Origin: Bacteroidetes bacterium HGW-Bacteroidetes-17
GTDB lineage: Bacteria; Bacteroidota; Bacteroidia; Bacteroidales; GCA-2711565
Direction of reading: 5' to 3'
Length of the DNA stretch: 41,375 nucleotides
Assembly (NCBI GenBank): GCA_002840985.1
Contig: PHDM01000032.1
Location: 1 to 41,375 of the forward strand
In this document: positions 36,682-41,375 of the stretch, in pieces
How positions within the stretch are numbered: the first letter of the stretch is position 1
How the letters are laid out: each line of letters opens with the position of its first letter
Position numbers and translations under genes: made by a program
Notes under the pieces: model-generated
Seen by the model: only the letters and a program-made list of their open reading frames with translations
Database searches by the model: none
What the model was told of the DNA's origin: nothing

Positions 36682-38067
36682 TTATGAGTTTCGAGTATTT
36701 TCTACGTCTTCTATGCTTTTCGGTTTTGGTTTTCCAATAAGTTGAGCTCCGTTTTCAGTAATCAAAAAGTTTTCTTCATTTCGGCAACCGCTAAATTTTC
36801 TGAATTTATTGATTTCATCATAATTAAGAAAATCCATGAATTTATTTTCAGAACGCCATTTATCCATTAATTCAGGAATAAAATAAATGCCAGGCTCGAT
36901 GGTCAATACAAATCCGGGTTCTAATTTTCGTCCCAAACGTAAAGATTTAAGCCCGAATTGAGTGCTTTTTAATTCACCATCGTAACCTACATATTCTTCG
37001 CCCAGTCCTTCCATATCATGAATGTCGAGCCCCATCATATGCCCTAAGCCGCAAGGGAAAAACAAAGCATGTACCCCTGCTGCAACTGCTTCATCAATAT
37101 TACCTTTCATCAAACCCAAATCTTTCATCCCTGAAGCAATTACTTTGCATGTTTCAAGGTGAATCTCTTTAAAAGGCTTGCCTGGTTTTAGCAACGAGAT
37201 GGCATGGTTGTGGGCATTCAAACAAAGTTGATAAATGTCTTTTTGTTGCGAAGTGAATTTTTTATCAACGGGAAAAGTACTTGATAAATCACCTGCATAA
37301 TACATCGGTGTTTCAGCACCGGCATCAAGTAAAAATAAATCGCCACTTTTGATAATGTTACTATGATGATGATTATGCAAAGTTTGCCCATTGATGGTGG
37401 CAATTACAGGAAAAGCAACATGACCGTCGTTAGCCAGGGCGATACCTTCAACTGCGCCTGCTATTTCAGCTTCCATCATCCCAGGTCTTACCATCTGCAT
37501 GGCTTTTACATGCATATCTACCGAAATATTCACCCCTTTTGAAATTTCAACCATTTCTTCAGCAGTTTTATAATTTCGTTGAGAAATCACGGCTAGCCGC
37601 AGTTCTAAAGAAGCATTTTTTTCTGCCTCAAGTGGGTGGATACCCAACCAATTGAAAATCTTAAGATGATGTTCAGGCCGATAAGGAGGTAAATAATGAA
37701 TTTTACGACTAAATTTTACCGCATTCTTTATGAAGGTGTTTAAAAGGGCAATGTGACCAGTTTTAAGGACCCCAACGGATTCTGAAAGTTCCTTAATCGT
37801 TGGTAACACACCCATCCAAATAATATCGTCGATGGTGAAATCATTGCCAAATATAAATTCTTCTCCAGACTCAACGTCAATAATTCCGGTTAAGCCTGCC
37901 ACGTTCAAGCCAAAATAATAGCTGAAGCTGCTGTCCTGGCGGAAGTGATAACCGTTGTCCTTGTAATTCATTGAACTTTCTTCATTACCCAATATGAGAA
38001 TAATACCGGATTCTATTTTAGATTTTAGGGTCTGACGACGTGCGATATAAGTTTCTTTTTTAAACAT
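36682..38067 (-). CDS. M24-family aminopeptidase P-like Xaa-Pro peptidase
   Basis: GDLFLLDAGAETPMYYAGDLSSTFPVD, FPCGLGHMMGLDIHDMEG, FVLTIEPGIYF. Confidence 0.95.
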   Translation of the reverse strand: MFKKETYIARRQTLKSKIESGIILILGNEESSMNYKDNGYHFRQDSSFSYYFGLNVAGLTGIIDVESGEEFIFGNDFTIDDIIWMGVLPTIKELSESVGVLKTGHIALLNTFIKNAVKFSRKIHYLPPYRPEHHLKIFNWLGIHPLEAEKNASLELRLAVISQRNYKTAEEMVEISKGVNISVDMHVKAMQMVRPGMMEAEIAGAVEGIALANDGHVAFPVIATINGQTLHNHHHSNIIKSGDLFLLDAGAETPMYYAGDLSSTFPVDKKFTSQQKDIYQLCLNAHNHAISLLKPGKPFKEIHLETCKVIASGMKDLGLMKGNIDEAVAAGVHALFFPCGLGHMMGLDIHDMEGLGEEYVGYDGELKSTQFGLKSLRLGRKLEPGFVLTIEPGIYFIPELMDKWRSENKFMDFLNYDEINKFRKFSGCRNEENFLITENGAQLIGKPKPKSIEDVENTRNS

Positions 38068-38106
38068 GATCTGAATGATTTAAGATTTGGCTTAAAATGA
38101 TCCTCA

Positions 38107-38120
38107 AACTTAGCTAAGTT
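38107..38120. promoter_or_regulatory. 14-bp perfect palindrome upstream of the M24 peptidase gene
   Basis: AACTTAGCTAAGTT, 40 bp upstream of the start at 38067. Confidence 0.4.
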
Positions 38121-38158
38121 AGGCCACAAATCAAAAATAATTAGGTGATAAAAAAGAG

Positions 38159-38860
38159 TTAGCCCAGAAAAGCAGCAATATCTTTTAATACAATGATCCC
38201 AAGTAATGGATTATTTTCTGTGCCATTTTTGGTGATAAGCAAGGCATCATAATAGCGGTTAACAGGGTTCTGTTTGTAAGATTCTTTGTACAATTCAGCA
38301 GCCTGAAAAACTGTAAAATCGGAAGGGATGATTGCGAAATTCCGGCGATTACTTGAATTGTCTAAAACTTCGCTAATCTTTGTTTCAGATGGTTTAACTT
38401 CAGATAAACCTGATAACCATTCTACGATTTGTAAACTGTTCAATACATCAATCACGATGTTATTTTCAATGATCGGTAATTGTGAAATCTTAAATTCATG
38501 AATGAGCTTAAGCGCCTCAGAAAGTTTATCATGAATATCAACCATGTGCACCTGTTTGAAAAAGATTTCTACTTTTTCCGGGTTTTTTACTTTCTCCCAA
38601 ATTTCGATAAAGTGTTTAACTACCTTATCTCTGGGGACAGCGATGGCTTCTCCGTCCTTATCAAAATTATGCATGATGGCGTTACGCAAATCACCATAGG
38701 TGATTAAGTCGTTTTTGTATTTTTTAATAATGGGATTATAACGGGATGCCTGAAATATCAGAATGCGAAAGGAATCATGTTTGCCATGATTATATGTATA
38801 TTTTAAAAATTTCTCGAATTCATTAAATGTTCCAAGAAATAATTCTGCATTGTCTGACAT
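38159..38860 (-). CDS. CBS-domain protein with N-terminal HEPN-like helical region
   Basis: CBS-like VDIHDKLSEALKLIHEFKISQLPIIENNIVIDVLNSLQIVEWL and ALLITKNGTENNPLLGIIVLKDIAAFL; N-terminal YGDLRNAIMHNF (Rx4H). Confidence 0.8.
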   Translation of the reverse strand: MSDNAELFLGTFNEFEKFLKYTYNHGKHDSFRILIFQASRYNPIIKKYKNDLITYGDLRNAIMHNFDKDGEAIAVPRDKVVKHFIEIWEKVKNPEKVEIFFKQVHMVDIHDKLSEALKLIHEFKISQLPIIENNIVIDVLNSLQIVEWLSGLSEVKPSETKISEVLDNSSNRRNFAIIPSDFTVFQAAELYKESYKQNPVNRYYDALLITKNGTENNPLLGIIVLKDIAAFLG

Positions 38861-38875
38861 ATGCTATTTTACTAA

Positions 38876-39187
38876 TTAGCGATCTGAGATACAATTAATA
38901 ATAACTACTTCTCCCACCATGCAAATGCTAGCAAGAGGGGCACGCTCATATTTTACCCATATTTTTTTGTCTTCTGAGGGAACAATCATAAAATCATTTA
39001 AATTGGATGGCTCAATGACCTGATTATTATCTTCGAGAACAATAACCCAGCCGCAACCATCAAGTCCGGTAAGGTTTTTGAAAGACCCCTTTACACCATC
39101 GTCACAAGGCCCCGTTTTTTTGCAGGTATTTAAACACAACATTGTAAAGGATAAAAAGATGATTAAAGTAAATATCCTGCCCTTCAT
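38876..39187 (-). CDS. Hypothetical small secreted protein/lipoprotein
   Basis: 103 aa; MKGRIFTLIIFLSFTMLCLNTC leader. Confidence 0.65.
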   Translation of the reverse strand: MKGRIFTLIIFLSFTMLCLNTCKKTGPCDDGVKGSFKNLTGLDGCGWVIVLEDNNQVIEPSNLNDFMIVPSEDKKIWVKYERAPLASICMVGEVVIINCISDR

Positions 39188-39338
39188 ACAAATTATTTAA
39201 TCTTTAAAGTTATAAATTATTAGAACAACTGTGCCGAAGTTTGGACGAATATGGCCATAATATTTAATAAAATGCATAACATTGTTTTGGAATCTGATCA
39301 CTAATCTGTATTTTTAACCAACCCAAAATCAATCTAAG

Positions 39339-39842
39339 ATGCAAAAGAAAATAAAATTTTTCCTGATCGGAGTGTTTATTCTTATCGGTCACATTGTTTA
39401 TTCACAAAATTGGCAAATTTTGGAAGAAGGCCAGGTGATAAAAATTAATAATATTGAATTAAGTTTTATTGCTACCTATGCCAAAGAAGCCGGTGGACAA
39501 GATGTATATGAAATCACAGCAACACTGAATAATATGGGCAGTGATTACATCTCCTTGTTTGAGAATGCGGTTTATGAATTTGTTGAAACTCCTAAAAATG
39601 CATGGACCCAATTAAAGTTCTCAAATGCTTCAGGAAAAGGTCTGTCGGCTAAAGAAGGTTTTATTTATCCTGATGCAATTAGCATGCGTTTTCCTTTTAA
39701 ATGTAACCCTGAAGATAAAAATCAAACATGGGAAAGCCGGATTATTGGAGTGGGGCTGCGACAAGGTCAATTTAAAACCAAGGAATGGAGAATCCGCGTT
39801 GAAAAAGGCAAACCTAAGGTAATGGTATTTAATAAGTTTTAG
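39339..39842 (+). CDS. Hypothetical secreted protein
   Basis: 167 aa; signal peptide MQKKIKFFLIGVFILIGHIVYSQ; DUF4352-like feel (EITATLNNMGSDYISLFENAVYEF) but unassigned. Confidence 0.75.
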   Translation: MQKKIKFFLIGVFILIGHIVYSQNWQILEEGQVIKINNIELSFIATYAKEAGGQDVYEITATLNNMGSDYISLFENAVYEFVETPKNAWTQLKFSNASGKGLSAKEGFIYPDAISMRFPFKCNPEDKNQTWESRIIGVGLRQGQFKTKEWRIRVEKGKPKVMVFNKF

Positions 39843-39889
39843 TCCCAAGTAATCCTTCTTAATTCTTATATTTATTTTAATCCGGTAAC

Positions 39890-41308
39890 ATGAGAAAAAT
39901 CCGATTGCATTGGCAAATTTTAATCGCATTAATCCTTGCCATCATCTACGGTATAATATTCTCCAATCATTATTCTGTTAGCGAATCTACAATGAAGAAG
40001 TTGACAAACCGAATCGTTGAAGATGAAGTTTTAATATCTGTAGCTTCTATAAAAGATGTTGATTTTACAAGTAGAAATGAATTTCAGAATGTACTAAAAA
40101 AGCATCTGTCGGCTGATCAATATCAAAAACATGGCTCCACCATTGTTCAATGGTCAGTTCAAAACCCCTATATCAAAGCGGTCGATTGGATGGGTATCCT
40201 TTTTCTTAAAATGCTGAAGCTTATTATGATCCCGCTTATTTTAAGTTCTTTGATCAGTGGAATTTCAAATGTTGGCAGTGTTGAACATCTTGGGAGGCTA
40301 GGATTGAAAACGATGATTTTTTATATGTCAACCAGTTTGATAGCTATACTCACCGGTTTATTTTTTGTAAATCTTTTTAAACCGGGTATAGGGGCAGATC
40401 TCAACTTTAGTTTTAAAGTTGAAGGCTTAATGGACCAACAACGATCTTTTAAAGAAATTATACTCGATATTGTACCCGACAATATTTTTACAGCCTTTAA
40501 TGATAACCAAATCCTATCGGTTATCTTTTTCGCTATACTTTTTGGATTTTTCATAACCCAAATAAGCCCTCGTCCCAGGCAGGTTCTAACGGATGCATTT
40601 AATGCCATTTTTGACGTGATGATGAAGATAACCATGTTCTTCATTAAATTCACTCCGCTAGGTATATTTGGAATTGTATCACGTATCATTGCTGAACAGG
40701 ATGATCTTGGTCATTTGGTACAGCGGATGAGTTTATACATGGGTACTATCATTCTGGCAATGTCAGTACATTTTCTCATCACCCTTCCATTGATAATCAG
40801 CGTATTCGGACGGGTAAATCCATGGAAACATATGAAAAATATGACCTTGCCTTTATTAACCGCTTTTTCTACGTCCTCATCAAGTGCAACATTGCCATTG
40901 ACAATGAATGCTGTAGAGAACAATTCGGGTGTTTCACGTAAAATCAGCAGTTTTACTTTGCCGCTGGGAGCCACAATCAATATGGATGGTGCAGCTTTAT
41001 ATGAATGCGTAGCTGCCATTTTTATTGCTCAGGCTTACGGTATTGATCTTACAGTCTTGCAGCAAATCATAATTGTTTTTACAGCATTGCTCGCGTCTAT
41101 TGGGTCTGCGGGTATTCCGATGGCCGGATTGGTTATGATCACCATTGTGCTTTCAGCAGTTGGCTTGCCTTTAGAAGGAGTAGGCCTCATTTTGGCTGTT
41201 GATAGATTAATTGACATGTTCAGGACAGCAACCAATGTTTGGAGCGACACCTGTGGTGCTGTGGTGATTGCTAAATTAGAAGGGGAAAAATTGCCGATTG
41301 ATTATTGA
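39890..41308 (+). CDS. Dicarboxylate/amino acid:cation symporter (DAACS family)
   Basis: LLTAFSTSSSSATLPLTMNAVE, LPLGATINMDGAALYECVAAIFIAQ, GIPMAGLVMITIVL, DRLIDMFRTATNVWSDTCGAVVIAK. Confidence 0.96.
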   Translation: MRKIRLHWQILIALILAIIYGIIFSNHYSVSESTMKKLTNRIVEDEVLISVASIKDVDFTSRNEFQNVLKKHLSADQYQKHGSTIVQWSVQNPYIKAVDWMGILFLKMLKLIMIPLILSSLISGISNVGSVEHLGRLGLKTMIFYMSTSLIAILTGLFFVNLFKPGIGADLNFSFKVEGLMDQQRSFKEIILDIVPDNIFTAFNDNQILSVIFFAILFGFFITQISPRPRQVLTDAFNAIFDVMMKITMFFIKFTPLGIFGIVSRIIAEQDDLGHLVQRMSLYMGTIILAMSVHFLITLPLIISVFGRVNPWKHMKNMTLPLLTAFSTSSSSATLPLTMNAVENNSGVSRKISSFTLPLGATINMDGAALYECVAAIFIAQAYGIDLTVLQQIIIVFTALLASIGSAGIPMAGLVMITIVLSAVGLPLEGVGLILAVDRLIDMFRTATNVWSDTCGAVVIAKLEGEKLPIDY

Positions 41309-41375
41309 TTATTGATTATTGATTATTGATTATTGATTATTGATTATTGATTATTGATTATTGATTATTGATTAT
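41297..41375. repeat. Heptanucleotide array (ATTGATT)>=11, continuing past the window
   Basis: Perfect ATTGATT units from 41297 to the end of the window; contains the symporter stop codon (TGA 41306-41308). Confidence 0.98.

Noticed and set aside
41297-41375. Phase variation of the symporter by heptamer copy-number change
   Set aside because: Every unit contains TGA in a rotating frame and the first in-frame stop is within the first 12 nt of the array, so changing later copies cannot alter the protein.

Overview
The window looks like a chromosomal segment of a Bacteroidetes-type genome (AT-rich; TonB-dependent receptor with a carboxypeptidase-regulatory N-terminus, SBBP proteins, LytTR/His_kinase pair, L-2-amino-thiazoline-4-carboxylate hydrolase family). 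That taxonomic call is inference. About 34 protein-coding genes are supported, mostly on the minus strand. I saw no rRNA, tRNA, CRISPR, transposase or phage genes. Flanking parts are housekeeping-like: TPR protein, EamA transporter, hemolysin III, EFR1 ferredoxin, penicillin acylase, YedK/HMCES, M14 peptidase, amidohydrolase, methyltransferase, M24 peptidase, CBS protein and DAACS symporter. The centre (~12.5-33.9 kb) is an accessory-looking block of secreted propeller proteins, many hydrolases, an ECF sigma factor with a membrane partner, a TonB-dependent receptor and a LytTR two-component system. Main findings: (1) a three-copy promoter element with fixed geometry: an 8-bp direct repeat, 12-bp spacer, 8-bp repeat, then 35 bp to a -7-like box. 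It lies upstream of a PD40-like protein, an SBBP protein and the TonB receptor, next to the LytTR/kinase pair, and suggests a local LytTR regulon. (2) Five tandem arrays with different unit sequences but the same 7-bp period, three of them overlapping a start or stop codon. (3) A decayed paralogue of the PD40/Ig-like gene with a large internal deletion and a visible 1-nt frameshift. (4) A HEPN-like Rx4H motif fused to CBS domains. (5) Several dispersed hairpin or palindromic elements.
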